Positions 1 through 16,956 of a stretch of DNA of 64,000 nucleotides are shown piece by piece. How positions within the stretch are numbered: position 1 is the first letter of the stretch; every line of letters starts with the position of its first letter. The notes beneath the pieces are model-generated. The model ran no database searches, had not been told where the DNA came from, and was given only the letters and a program-made list of their open reading frames with translations. Origin of the DNA: Escallonia rubra (Eukaryota > Streptophyta > Magnoliopsida > Escalloniales > Escalloniaceae); assembly GCA_033065855.1 (NCBI GenBank), contig JAVXUO010001107.1, forward strand, positions 1 through 64,000, written 5' to 3'. The translations under genes were made by a program, and so were the position numbers.

Positions 1-188
1 GTTTGGAAATTAAAAAATCAAAAAGTGGTGTGTCAGAGAATCTCCAAACGGAGTTAGGGTTCTCGTCAATTTTTGTAGCTCCGTGAAATGCGGGTACAAA
101 CCTCAGGGAGCGAAGTGTAATTAAAAAAGATAGGGGGATCCGTGTGTAGTTTAGGGCAAACCTCAGGGGTGCCATGTGTAATTAACCC
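1..188. repeat. right-hand end of a MULE-like repeat
   Basis: The last 20 bases, read on the minus strand, are GGGTTAATTACACATGGCAC. This resembles both ends of the complete MULE at 40656-41718, which start GGGCTAATTACA and GGGCAAATTACA, and the phrase 'aacctcaggg ... gtgtaatt' occurs in both. The element therefore appears to run off the left edge of the window. No coding sequence is visible. The family link rests on visual similarity of the termini only. Confidence 0.5.
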
Positions 189-3090
189 TTTAAACTTTGG
201 ACTGAGCTTTTGGACTTGGTGAGCCACAAGAAGCCCTGGCCAAAATTCACACTCCTAGTAAAGTTGATGAATCTACCTGTGGGCACTAATTTCTTGACAT
301 GAGCAGTGAGGAATTCGGAATAATACTAATCCTCTTTCGCTTTAAGGGATAGAGAGAGATGTTGTTCGAGTCTCTTGGGAGGGCTGGGAAGTAAGAATTA
401 ACCCTGTACTTTCAATGGCGAGGCATTCTCCTGCCGTTTTATGATACCACCGGTCAACAAGTTGATTTTTCGTCGTACATACTATCCATCAAGTATCCTA
501 AAACCAACTTTTTAAAAACCTTCCATTTTCTCTAACCCTCCTCAGTTCCTATGAGTAAGTATCCTAGAATTATCTTAACGAAATCAACTTGCTGAACTTC
601 CTGATCAATTAGGCATGCTCTATAACTGATCAGGGCGATTTCTTCGGCACAGAATAGGTCCCAAATTTAAAGCATTCAGATGTAGATGAACGGACGTAAC
701 GCTTTCCAAGATTCAGCATGACGGAATCCTCGTACAAAGCCCCAAAGCTTATCCAAATGCATACTAGTAACCTCCAGAGGAGCATTAATGGATGGGAATA
801 AAATGCTTACCAGCAAAGATTAATTAGTGATCTGACATAACAAAGAAAACCTTTTATGTATGGAAATACCATAATTGTAGGGTAATAGTATCAGTCATTG
901 TAGCTCCTTCACGCCTACCGAATTACATGTATAAGGAATGCGCAATGAACAGATTTCAGTAAATTACAGTCAGGTCTGTAGTATCTATGTAAGTCTCATG
1001 TTGCAAAACAATTTCAAACAGCAACTGATGCCACAAGAAAAGCAGTGCAACATACATATAAGCCTAATGTGAAGCAAAGAAGCTGACGAAGAGTACCAAA
1101 ACCTCAGTAAAACACAATTGACAAGTACAGGCAGAAATAAACTTTTCAACCATACAATGGTACAGGCAGAAGAGAGACCTCAACGCTACAACACTTCGTC
1201 ACATGGCACCATTGCATTCTGTCTCCAGGACCATCCAGCTGTTCTCCAGGCATCTCAGCATCTTACTTCCATCTGTCCAAGAAGCCTTCTCCCAATCTGC
1301 ATCAATGTCATTCCAATAAGCACGGACATGAACAATGTGAACTGGGAAAGAGATAGGGGCAACGAGAAAGAGAAAGAGACAAGGGAAAGAGACGAAATGC
1401 ATGGTGAATCATGTCCAAAATGCATGAGAATTCATTCCACTCTTTAGTTTTCTTGAGATTACTATCTTCTTTGTCTTTATCAACAAGTATCTACTTGGTG
1501 CTTGACATATTACAGTGCTCACTTCCTACCATATGCACAACACCTATCTTAATAACGTCATTAGCATGTGGTGGCCATCTTGACTGGTGCAAACAGCTTC
1601 CTCCTCAATTACCGTTATACATTCCATCAGTATTCTCTACGCTGTCAATTAAACTCCCCTGTAATAACTGCGTAACTTATGGAACAGGCATGCAGATGTT
1701 AAGGATCAAATATATGTTATACATTCCTGGACCACCCCCCTCAGGGCAAAGGAAATTAACATATCCACTGCACTTCATATGTTAACCATATCCGTGCAGT
1801 GCAAGCTCTCCCTTGAAATGGCAACATAAAGATCGCTACAACTCTCTAATTAATACGCTCCAATGCCTGATACCCTGTGTCAACCTTGTGTGCGGGTGAT
1901 CATCAATGGATGCAATTGCCTCTAGTAACAAAGAGATGATGCAGTCCAAAAAATAGGCATTTTTTGTTAGAAATACCAGTAGCCACCTTATAAACGACTT
2001 GTGATGACCAAAGGTCTTTTCATCAATAATCACTTCTAGTTTGCCACCTTACCATATACTCCGTAGTAGACAAGATTTTCGTCAAAGATTGGCTAATTGA
2101 ATTTCTACTCTTTGAAAAAACGTAAAGGTACAGAATTCTTTCAACAAGAGACGTGTTTCTCAACTTTTCAAAGACCAAGTCCCGAAAACCAAAAGCCCTC
2201 AGACTGACTTGTAACAGGAGAGAAAAAGGTGTACTAATCAACTTTTTCTTGAGCAAAATAGATGACTCATTACCAGTACTGAAGGGTTAGACAACATTGA
2301 TAGGAGCACAGATAAGACAAGTGAATATGGAGAGGATTACATCAAAGGAAAGAATCAAGTATCTTAAACCCCTACGTAATAAGAAGTCAAATGAAAATAG
2401 AAATCACAAAAGTCCATCTTAAGGGAATGCCGAGAGGTGCAAAGCCAACAACCTATACCGCCTCTCGATTAACAAGTCATCCTAGAAGATCTACTCGCGC
2501 AGCCACCTCCACCAAGGATCACAACATAGAAAGAGGCAATCTTGCTGCAAGCATTCAAATGAACTGTACCAACTGGGTAATTGGCATCCAAGCTAACTAA
2601 TGTCAGCAAGAAGGTGGATAATCCGAGGCACATAAATCTGTGAACAAGCCCCTCCACTCCTCAACATTTTTCAACCACGTTAGTCCCGACTTGTCTTGCA
2701 TGTCTTGCTTTCGATGGCATCTTCTTCTATACTACATCATCAATACGAAAATTTTCGAAGAAGGCTAATGTTGAATGATATGTCGTCCACATGGATTAGG
2801 ATGTCAACTACTGTTCCTTTCTAAAAAGCTGATACCTTCATCTGCGCTCCTATAGTGGTAGAGTAGCATTGGCAAAGGGTTTAACATTTGTCAAGTGACA
2901 TAGTGCAGGTCAAGGTAATCCTAATTTCATAACTGGCCTATATACGAATTAAAAAGGTGTGTCCTTGAAAGTCTTCGACCAACATTTCCCTCCTTGCATA
3001 TCATATATCTTCAGCTACTGATGCCTATCTTTTACTCCATTCGCAGTATTAACTCCCCATTTCTATCATCAATCCTAGGTACTGGCTCCC
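189..3090. other. intergenic, no recognised gene
   Basis: Moderately AT-rich sequence. Open frames of 60-125 codons occur on both strands, for example at 1118-1447 and 1411-1785. None shows a known motif, a convincing splice pattern or a codon bias that sets it apart from chance. It could hold untranslated exons or a non-coding transcript, but nothing in the sequence shows this. Confidence 0.5.
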
Positions 3091-3256
3091 AACCACAAAA
3101 TAGTCAGAAAAGACCAAACCAAATACATAGATTGCAAGATATGCATTTTGGAAAGGAAGTGTTCCACATTACCAACCACAAAATAGTCAGAGAAGACCAA
3201 ACCAAATACATAGATCGCAAGATATGCATTTTGAAAAGGAAGTGTTCCACATTACC
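3091..3256. repeat. two-copy tandem repeat, 83 bp unit
   Basis: The unit beginning aaccacaaaatagtcaga is present at 3091-3173 and again at 3174-3256, with only a few substitutions between copies. It is a local duplication with no coding signal of its own. Confidence 0.85.
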
Positions 3257-3771
3257 AACAAACACACTGAAACACGGAAAACTCCGCTCCACTAAAATTT
3301 CTCTTTTGACTTTTCCTCGAATTTTTATAGATAGATATAGTACCACACAAACATCGAATTCAACTCAAAAAGCAGTCATACATTAAATAAATATAGTTTG
3401 ATATGTCAAGCTACGGTAGAAACAAAGAGCGGAGTCAACACGAATCTGTCAGAAAGTTCGCAAAAAGTCAAATGGGAAAGGATGGAGAAGCATTCTTTTG
3501 ATAACCATGGGTTTGGACAGAAACTACACCACAGAAATAGACTAGGCATACATGAAACCCGCAAATCCAAGAATAGACGTAGTATGATTCACGAAAACAT
3601 GGCTAAAACAATCAAAACAGACAAGTAACAGTACAGTTTCATGATAGTGCATTAGGGTTCTCGATTCGAACCCATTTGTTTCCTTCCTCCTCCTGGTTCG
3701 GTGCAACCCTTTACCCAATCTTACCCGCCCACCCCGAACCCGACCCGAAGGCCGATCTATCATAGCATTAG
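3257..3771. other. intergenic, nothing recognised
   Basis: AT-rich at first, then C-rich near 3680-3770. No gene or transposon end could be identified. Confidence 0.4.
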
Positions 3772-4942
3772 CCCCCCCCCCCCCCCATGGGCATGGGATC
3801 CGACCCTAAATTGACCCGGGCTGGCCCGACCCTAACCCGTAGGGCCTTAGGCCAGGCCTAATTTTGCAGAAGTTTATCCGGCCCAAGCCAGGCCCTAAAA
3901 ACGGGCTGGCCAGAAACCGGCCCGTTTTTTAGGGCCTGGCCCTATTTTTGGCCCAGTTTCTGGCCCTTTTTCGGCCCATTTTCTAGCCCTATTTTTTTGT
4001 TGTTGTTGTGTTACATATATTACTCGAGATATTGTATTAATGGACGGTGTCACAACAAGTGAGCCCAAATCTTGGGGATGTGGCAAACATCTAAGAAATT
4101 ATTCCATCAAACGTACTCCCCACTTTTTCCTATTCAAAAATCAGCCATTTGCTTCTGTGTTTTCACATCGAAAATTATTTGTAGATGAAGAGATGTCAAA
4201 GGGACTTCTTACTTCCCAAACAGATCCTCCTGCATTTATTTATATAGTATTATGGAAATGCTAATTTTGACAACATGTTATGCTTTTTTGCGCTCTTGTT
4301 CGTTAAGAAATTTATATTATNTTGCTAAAGTCATGTAAGGGTATGGAACAAGGCATGAAAATAAATAATATTAAGAATTATGGTCAAGCTACATGCTAAA
4401 GTGTATTAAAATTTGCAGGATGAACTACTGGTGTAGAAGATGAATCACAATATACTAATTACAAATATTTTTCAGAGGAGGCTAATAGCAGATTGCTTGA
4501 TCTCCACCTGGGAGAAGCTGATAGCATGCTCTCATTTATGGAGATACTACGAAATAAAAAATCAGTGGGATGAAAATAAGAGAAATTGTCAAGAGAAAAT
4601 GTAAAATGCTAGATAAGATAAAGTAGGATCAGATGGATTAGATGAAAATGCTTAACTAATCAACCGCTAATCATTCTTATTTTTCCAAAATTACAAGCAA
4701 CCGGTCCTAAACCCGCGTAAAAGGAGGAGAGCCTATCGAAAAATTTATTTCGCGTGTTAATATTTTTGCAACACAAAACAAGAATATTAAAAAAAATTAT
4801 AGGCCCGGGCCCGGCCCTAAAATTAGGGCCTAGGGCTTGGGCTTGGACAGGGCTTGGATTTCCCAGCTTTGGGCCTGGCCCGGTTTTCAAGGCCCGAAGC
4901 CCTGTTTGGCCCGGCCCTTTTTCTGGCCCTTTGACACCTCTA
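3772..4942. mobile_element. possible hAT-type element with GGGCC-rich arms
   Basis: Two arms made of repeated GGGCC/GGCCC words lie in opposite orientation at about 3800-3990 and 4800-4940, around an AT-rich centre. The right end, read inward on the minus strand, is tagaggtgtcaaagggcc, a pattern typical of plant hAT-like miniature elements. The left end is a run of 15 C (3772-3786), so the boundary is uncertain. The flanks share only CATTAG, not a clear 8 bp duplication. The base at 4321 is N. No transposase is visible. Confidence 0.4.
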
Positions 4943-5058
4943 GGCCATTAGGGACCCAAAAACCACCACAGAACACACGTAGTGATTGCACACAGCAAAC
5001 ACTCGCAGCACAGCCCCCCTTCCTTGGTGGTTTTCGGTCCTATACCAAATTCTTTTGA

Positions 5059-5431
5059 GGATTAAATGCCATAAAACCTCGTACTTTGGAATCATTTACC
5101 TGAAACATTCCAAACTTTTTTCTTGGCTCCGACCATCCCAAACTTTATTTTTTGTAACTCAGACACTAACTAGTTGATGGAAAAACTTAAAAGGAGAAAT
5201 TTGATAATTTACATCAAAAGTCAGAGTTAGATGAGATAGACACGTCATCAAAGTCAAATCCTTATGGCCGCCATGTCTTCTTTTTCCCCACTATCTTCTT
5301 CTATCCTCAAAATTTTTCCGTCAATATCTCGAACACAAAAATAAAAGTTCGGGGTGGGATGAACAAAAAATTAAACCCTAGGATGTTCCGTGTAACGACC
5401 CCAAAGTAGGGGATTTATATGCATTTAATCC
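5059..5431. mobile_element. MULE-type MITE, 373 bp, 9 bp target duplication
   Basis: The left end reads ggattaaatgccataaaacc and the right end, on the other strand, reads ggattaaatgcatataaatc. The match continues with gaps for about 50 bases. The element is flanked on both sides by TTCTTTTGA (5050-5058 and 5432-5440), a perfect 9 bp duplication as expected for Mutator-like elements. There is no coding capacity, so it is non-autonomous. Confidence 0.8.
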
Positions 5432-5440
5432 TTCTTTTGA

Positions 5441-7210
5441 AGTGAGTAAATGTTGAGCGCTCTTGTTTTCGTATTTGTTGTGCGCTTTCACATTTTCACC
5501 ATCAAATATACTTCAACTTTAATTGTTTTAGCTCGCGCTCGACAGAAAAAAAAAACATAAAAGCATAAGTCTATAATGCGTACCATTATTTAGAAAAGCT
5601 CTTCGTCTTGTCTCGTAGTATATTACCCTTTTCCCAAAAGAAATTCTCTCATTTTTTACATTATATTTCTTGGTTCACGGGTTTGAAAAACAGCGGAGCT
5701 TAGTGTTTTTTAAAATATGTTTTGACTTGCAATTTGACGCGACATTTGGAAGTTAATTTTTCGAAGTGAAATTTTGAAACAGAAATATGAAAAGGCTAAC
5801 ATTTGCTTCTAATTATGTAGATAAAGTTCAGCAAGTCTACTAGGCTAACGGCTAACCCAAATCAGACAGAGGAAATGAAAATTAATATACTGCTTGGAAG
5901 TGACCTTATGAGTTAGTTTCACAGTTCAGGTGGAGTAGTATGAAACTTTATGATTGTTACATATTCATGGTTCAAGTTACAGGTGGATTCACATCTAGCT
6001 ATGACACACAAACTTGAGTTTTGCCAGCTTGGTTGATTCAAGATATTGAATACACTAGGATGAAGCTAGGTATCTGAAGGAACAATTACATGCATGGACA
6101 CACGAAACTTCAAATCATTTTACTGCAGGGGTGGATCCACCCTTGGCTAAAGATGGGCAATTGCCCACCCTGAAGCAGGACAAAGTTACATTATCTGGGG
6201 AACCCAGGAGGGTGCAGTGCTAACAAGCCAAAAATGATGGCATAGAAAGGGAGATGAGAGACTTTCTTGAGTAGTGTCATGTTTGATTCTAGACAGTAGA
6301 ACCATCCGACATCGTAGAAATGATAGTGAAACTTCTTTGGCAGGATGGCTGAGGTAAAAATGTTTTTCATGATGGGAAATTACCTTATTCTCACAAGTTA
6401 CCGCTTGGTTTCTCTGCCAACAGGAGATGCATCGTGCCTGCATATGTTTGCAGAAAGGTCCCAAAACAATTACAGGGAAAGGACCATCCATTGGCCACAA
6501 TGTTGGTCAACACAAGCTACCATGGATGATTTTCTTTTCCTTCTTCCCCATGAACTTCTTTCAATGTTGTAAATTATTGTTGATTAGCTAGTAATTTCTC
6601 TTGAAAGTTGAAATCAATGCGGAGACCAAAGTAGCTAATAATTCTCCTTTTTTCAATTGGTACATCACAATCAGTGCTTAATTAAATGTTCGGATGGTGT
6701 TTCTAGGAGGTTATGTGGACTGCGTGTACCGAGGTTATGTGGACAGCACGGTAGATGCAGCTAGGTGTTATAACTGTTAGGCTATATATAGTGTAATTTA
6801 TGCATAAAGTCAGCTTTATGACCATGATGTTCGACTGAGGAAGTCAGTTTCCATCTGCATTGTAAACTGCTTCACTGTGATGCTGATTGGAATTAGTTTT
6901 GCTTCTTTGTTCTAACAAACAACAACTCTGGTTTCTTCTATAAACAAGTTGTTCCGTGAGAATTCAAAGTTTAATGCAACATCTTTTAACAACAGATTTG
7001 ACCATGACTTGGTCCAACCTAATCCGTAAATGCAGAAGTATAAGAAAAGGAGAAAATCGTACGAACTTGGCCTGAAGAATTGTTTATGGTATTAAAGCAA
7101 GAGCTGAGCATGAAGAGAACCACTTCTAATAGCATGCCTCTACACCATACTTCTGTTCTAACCAAGGAGCATATGAGCAGTTAAGAGGCTAAACCAACAC
7201 TACGAGTTCA
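5441..7210. other. intergenic, upstream of the first receptor kinase
   Basis: No gene seen. A phrase at about 6125-6175 (caggggtggatccaccc and following) resembles the terminus of a plant DNA transposon, but no partner end or target duplication was found. The last few hundred bases should include the promoter of the kinase gene starting at 7211; no clear TATA box could be assigned. Confidence 0.4.
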
Positions 7211-11168
<3,958 letters not shown>

Positions 11169-11460
11169 CATGCAATTCTGTTGGATTAAACCAAGCATTC
11201 ATTCATTAGTATTTTGTATATTGGTAAGTGTCTTAAGTGTTATGGTAATGACATTAGGGGTGGTATTTATAGTTGCTTGTTTTGTTCTTTCTTTGATATC
11301 TTGGGTAGTGACATTATTTGAGTTGGTGATATTTCTGATGTTCACAAACTCATTGTTTATCTCATCACTTTGTATCATAGGCATCTTGACGATAGCATTG
11401 AAGTTAGCATTCCTGTCACAAGGCATGTATCAGTAGTTTGTTGAAAACCATATTTTGGCT

Positions 11461-11958
11461 AAATCTTCCTTTTTTTTTTTTTTTTGGGGGTGAAATGTCC
11501 TTTATTTCATCAAGCTCATAGATACACTTACTTCCTCCAAAGGTGTAGTGATATACTCATCATCTGTACGACAGAGAAATCAAAACAGCCACCAAAAGCA
11601 AAACCAAAACTCTAACTAAGAACATTGTAGCAGGCAGCACCCGAGTATTACACAATTGCCTCTGTTGAATTCCTTGCAAACAACCAGCCACAGATTTCTG
11701 TTCCTGAGTAAGGATTCTGGCATTTCTTTCCATCCATATTCCACAAACAATAACAGCAGCAGAAAGCTTACACGTTCTAGCTTGAAAGCTTTTGCCCCTA
11801 ATCTTCTTGAGAGCGTAGTTGAAAATTTACTTCCAGGATAGTAGTGGTATTGTAAGCTGCAACTTGGATATCACCTCTTCTCACAGCTCCTGAGGATAGT
11901 TGCATTGCATGAATAAGTGGTCCTCAATTTCTTTCCTTCTGAGTATGAACATGTATAT
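11461..11958 (-). mobile_element. LINE 3' part, left piece
   Basis: A run of T (11471-11485) marks a poly-A tail read from the minus strand. Minus-strand sequence just inside it encodes recognisable pieces of the zinc-binding region that follows reverse transcriptase in plant L1-type LINEs, including GIWMERNARI and DHLFMQCNYP. In-frame stops are present, so it is dead. The piece is cut by the copia element at 11959 and continues after it at 16957. Confidence 0.7.
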
Positions 11959-12213
11959 TGTTAATAATACCTTGTTAGGCAAACAATAACATTTGGTGCA
12001 CAAACCAATTCACACGTGTACTGTTGTTGTTCTATCCTCAGTAGATTAGATTATCTCATAGGCATTTGAATTTCTTAGTTTAAACATTCAAATGTAAACA
12101 GAACCCATGGTTCTCTCCATAAACTTCTCACTTCACATGCACACATGTACCAGCCGTGTATTATAAATCAGTACAGAGAGAAATGAAATGTTGCTGGAAA
12201 AGCATTCTTTACA
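11959..12213 (+). repeat. 5' LTR of the copia element
   Basis: 255 bp, begins TGTTAATAATACC and ends TTCTTTACA (TG...CA). By eye it is identical to the 3' LTR at 16697-16951. Confidence 0.93.
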
Positions 12214-12226
12214 TGGTATCAGAACC
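12214..12226 (+). other. primer-binding site of the copia element
   Basis: tggtatcagaacc directly abuts the 5' LTR. It is the usual initiator-methionine tRNA complement of plant copia elements, with one difference from the commonest form. Confidence 0.8.
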
Positions 12227-12258
12227 CTTCTGATTAAAAGTTCATTTTTTTTCGATCC

Positions 12259-15200
12259 ATGGCAAATCCTGTAGTTCTCTTCAATGCACCATCCCACCTC
12301 CCTACCAAACTTACATACACCAACTTTACTGTATGGCGAACCCAGTTATATTCCGGTCTCATTGGCCATAATCTTCTTGGGTTTATTGATGGCTCAATTC
12401 CACCACCTCCACAAACAATTTCTGAATCCTCCACTTCCACCGAACAAATTCCAAATCCAGAATATATTCTATGGCTTCGCCAGGATCAACTCATCCTCAA
12501 CCCCATGCTTGGCAATTATGTTGAAACCATTCTACCTCACATCTTCACCGTTTCCTCCTCATATGAGGCATGTGAACATCTCCTAGTTCTCTTCGCCAAC
12601 AAATCTCGCTCACGAGTCATGTCTCTCAAAGAACGTCTCCTCAACAACCCTCACGGCACTCGCTCTATTCCAGAATATCTCCAACACATGCGAGCAATTG
12701 CTGATGATCTTGCCCTCATTGACAATCCTCTCTCCGAGGATGACTTGGTTCTCTACACCCTTGGTGGTCTTGGTCCCGAATTCAAAGAAATTGCTGCCGC
12801 AATTCGAGCTCGTGACACATCCATCTCATTCGACGAACTCTACGACAAACTTGGCGACTATGAACTTCATCTCAAGAAGGAAGATCCCATCCCTTCTCTC
12901 TCTATTGCCACGGCAAATTACACTCATCGCTCCAACAGGTTCACACCTCGAAACTCATCTATCAACGGCAGTGCTTCCGCTGGGCGTCACTCTAATCATT
13001 TCCATCCTCGAAATACCGATCATTCTCCTAGTCATCCCAATTCCAACCAAAATAATTGGTCAAGCTCCAACACCCAACATCGCATAGCCACGCCTCGATC
13101 CTCTCTCTATTGTCGCTTTTGTGATCGTTCAGGACATGCTACAAACGAATGTCGCAAGCTTGCCCGTTTTCTTCATGAAAATGATGTTCAAACTGTGCAT
13201 TATGTTCAACGTCATGCACCCACTGCAAATGCCACCACACTTAATCGTCCGGTCTCACCATCCTGGCTATTTGACACCGGTGCCTCACATCACGTGACCT
13301 CTGACACTAATACTCTCCAAACCTATTCAGACTATGGAGGCCCAGACGAAATTCACATTAGTGATGGTTTAGGTTTGCTGATATCTCATGTTGGCCATAC
13401 TAAATTACGCACATCACATACCACGTTTGCCTTAGATGATGTCCTATGTGTTCCGTCCATCAATAGGAATCTCATTTCTGTTGCAAAATTTTGTCACTCT
13501 AATAATGTCTCACTTGAATTTTTTCCTCTACATTTTGTGGTGAAGGATCTTCGCACGGGGGCGCATCTTCTTCGCGGGGAGAACGTAAATGATGTATACT
13601 GCATGTCCTCCTAACCCACTCCATAAGTTCATTCCATTTTAAAATCTCAACTCTCTGAATGGCATCAGCGTCTCGGTCATCCATCACTACGCGTTTTATG
13701 CTCAGTCCTTGAATCACAGAAGCTAGGATCGTCCCTGTCTTTAAAAAATTCCTTTCATTGTACCTTCTGCAGTTGCAATAAAAGCCACAAACTACCGTTT
13801 GATGCAAACTCATTTACTAGTTCTCGACCATTGCAATTAATTTACACTGATGTTTGGGCCCAACTGACTTATTGCATGATCAGTTTCGCTACTATCTAAT
13901 TTTTGTCGACCACTACACCAAATATATCTTGCTATATCCTATGCGACAAAAATCTGATGTTCAAAGTCTTTTTACTCAGTTCAAAAATCTAGTTGAATTT
14001 TTTTTTCAACTACCGATCATGTCCATATACTCAGATAATGGTGGTGAATATGAAGCTCTCAAAGAAATTCTCACAACTAATGGCATCTCTCACTTCACCA
14101 CCCCTCCTCATACACCTGAACATAATGGCACCTCCGAACGTCGTCATCGACACATCGTCGAAACTGGTAGAACACTTCTTCAAGCCGCCTCACTTCCGCA
14201 AAAATTTTGGCCGCATGCATTTCTCACCGCCGTTTTTCTTATAAACCGGCTTCCTACTGCGGTTCTTGATTTTAAATCACCATTTGAAATGCTCTTTCAT
14301 CATCTTCCAAACTACACTCGTCTAAAAATTTTCGGTTGCCTCTGCTATCCTTGGCTTCGTCCATACACCTCATCTAAGCTCCAGCCTCGCTCCACACCTT
14401 GCATTTTCCTTGGGTATTCTACAACTCAATCAGCATACAAATGTTTTGATCCTGTCTCAAATAAAATCTTCGTCTCGCGTCACGTTAAGTTCGTCGAACA
14501 CATGTTTCCCATGCAAAATGACAGTATACATCGCTTACTTTCTACGCAAAGCAACAAGCCTCATGCTGCGGTCCACTCACCACAAGTGACCAGTCAAGAC
14601 CCACTTTCCTCTCTCACGTCATCTCCTTGTTTAACCATTTCTCCACAAAACTCTCCACCCATCACGCCACCGAACCCTTCAAATCCTTCCTTATCTTCCT
14701 CCTCTTTAAATAATACCAACCAAACCAATTCTCTTTCAAACTTTACCAATTCAAATTCCAACAATTCAAACTCCACACTCTGCCCATCCACTTCATTTGA
14801 ACCCCCACCCATCCCGCCACCTAACCCCTCAAATCCTTCCTTATCTTCCTCTCATTTAAATAATACCAATCAAAATTTGTCCTCATCTCTCCACCAATAT
14901 TCATTCCAATCTTCACAAAATCTTTATGCATCTCCTTTAACTAAGACCAACCATTCCATTTCCCAGACCACACAGCCTCCCAATGCATCCTCCTCCCTCA
15001 TGCCGTCCCTTCCTTCACCTCCACTTTCTCCATGTCTTCCTCCTTCCCAAAACCTATCCACCCAACGGTCCCCTCGTACACGTCGCCCAAATCCCAAATA
15101 CTTTAACCCCACCTATATTAACCACACCACACTTCATCCCTTACCCCTCACCTTAGAACCAACTTGTCTGTCTCAAGCCTTAGCTGAACCTCATTGGCGC

Positions 15201-16727
15201 AATGCCATGTCCAAAGAATTTGACGCCCTGCTTCGAAATGGTACATGGGACCTCGTTCCAAAGGCAAACCAAAATATTGTGGGTTGTAAATGGATCTTCC
15301 GAATCAAGCGCCATCCAGACGGTACAATTGCCAAGTACAAAGCTCGCCTCGTGGCGAAAGGTTTTCATCAACGTCCTGGCATTGATTATGCGGACACCTT
15401 CAGTCCCGTCACCAAGCCGGCAACCATCCGTATTGTTCTCTCTCTGGCGCTCTCTCACAATTGGCCACTCCGTCAACTCGACATCAATAATGCCTTCTTA
15501 AATGGCACCCTTTATGACGACGTATACATGACCCAACCTCCTGGCTTTCTTCACTCCAGCATGCCTAATCATGTCTGCAAACTCCGCAAAGCCCTCTATG
15601 GCCTTAAACAAGCACCACGTGCTTGGAATCAAGAACTCAAGGGCTATCTTCTACAAGCTGGCTTCCTCAAATCCGTTTCTGATGCCTCTCTTTTCATCTA
15701 CTCCAAGGACTCTGTTACTGCCTATTTTTTAGTATATGTCGATGACATTATCCTAACCGGCAACGACATTGAATTTCTTGATTCTTTTGTCAAGAATCTT
15801 GACCTTCGGTTCTCGCTCAAAGACCTTGGTCCTCTTCATCATTTCCTGGGTGTCGAAGTTATTCCTACGCCTGGCGGCCTATTTTTATCTCAACATCGGC
15901 ACATCAATGATTTATTAAACAACTTCTCGATGACTGGCGCCAAGGAAGTGAACACTCCTATGTGTACATCTTCTACTCTTACTCTTCATGATGGCTCCTC
16001 GCATGTTGATCCTACACCATACAGGAAACTTGTAGGTGCTCTGCAATACCTCTCCCTCACTCGGCCAGATGTATGCTTTGCCGTAAATCGCCTCTCTCAA
16101 TTCATGCACTCTCCCACTGCACTTCACTGGACAGCCCTCAAACGCATTCTCCGTTATTTGAAAGCCACAATCCACCATGGCCTTTATCTTCGCAGAGGAA
16201 CTCCTCTCACACTTCAAGCTTTTAGTGATTCTGATAGGGATGGCGACCGTGACAACGGTCTCTCCTCCACTGGGTACATTCTTTATCTTGGCATTAATCC
16301 CATTTCAGGGAAATCCACTCGCCAGAAATCAGTCTCTCGCTCCTCCTCGGAAGCCGAATACAAAGCCATTGCCAATTGCACTGCTGAAATTCTCTGGGTT
16401 ACCAATCTTCTTCATGAACTTGGTATTACTCTTCCCCAACCTCCCACCTTATTTTGCGACAACACTGGCGCAACTTATCTTTGTGCCAATCCCATCTTCC
16501 ACTCCCGCATGAAACATATTGCCTTGGATTACCACTTCGTTCGGGAATGCGTCACCAACGACTCCCTCCGTGTTCATCATATCAACACCAAAGATCAATT
16601 GGCCGACATCCTCACAAAGGCACTGAATCGTCAACAATTTCTACACCTTCGAGCCAAGATCGGAGTCACCAATGGCGCCTCAATCTTGCGGGGGCGTGTT
16701 AATAATACCTTGTTAGGCAAACAATAA
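12259..16727 (+). pseudogene. copia gag-pol region (broken)
   Basis: Polyprotein region of the fossil copia element. In order it shows Gag (first kilobase), a CCHC zinc knuckle near 13.1 kb, an aspartic protease with a DTGA motif near 13.27 kb, the integrase core from about 13.85 kb, a long Ser/Pro/Asn-rich linker near 14.6-15.1 kb, reverse transcriptase with YVDD near 15.74 kb, and RNase H near 16.2-16.6 kb. This order is that of copia, not gypsy. The region appears interrupted about once. Confidence 0.85.
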
Positions 16728-16951
16728 CATTTGGTGCACAAACCAATTCACACGTGTACTGTTGTTGTTCTATCCTCAGTAGATTAGATTATCTCATAGG
16801 CATTTGAATTTCTTAGTTTAAACATTCAAATGTAAACAGAACCCATGGTTCTCTCCATAAACTTCTCACTTCACATGCACACATGTACCAGCCGTGTATT
16901 ATAAATCAGTACAGAGAGAAATGAAATGTTGCTGGAAAAGCATTCTTTACA
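16697..16951 (+). repeat. 3' LTR of the copia element
   Basis: 255 bp, same sequence as the 5' LTR, followed by the second copy of the TATAT target duplication. The end of the polyprotein region overlaps its first bases. Confidence 0.93.
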
Positions 16952-16956
16952 TATAT

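Larger units (their letters stand above)
11959..16951 (+). mobile_element. Ty1/copia LTR retrotransposon, 4993 bp, very young
   Basis: Fossil copy of a copia element with both LTRs (255 bp each), a 5 bp target duplication TATAT (11954-11958 and 16952-16956), a primer-binding site right after the 5' LTR (tggtatcagaacc, initiator-Met tRNA type) and a short purine tract before the 3' LTR. Gag, zinc knuckle, protease, integrase, reverse transcriptase and RNase H regions follow in copia order. The coding region looks broken in about one place. The LTRs appear identical, so the insertion is recent. It sits inside an older LINE. Confidence 0.93.

Noticed and set aside
12214-12226. Part of a tRNA gene
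   Set aside because: It is only the short primer-binding match next to a copia LTR. No tRNA fold surrounds it.
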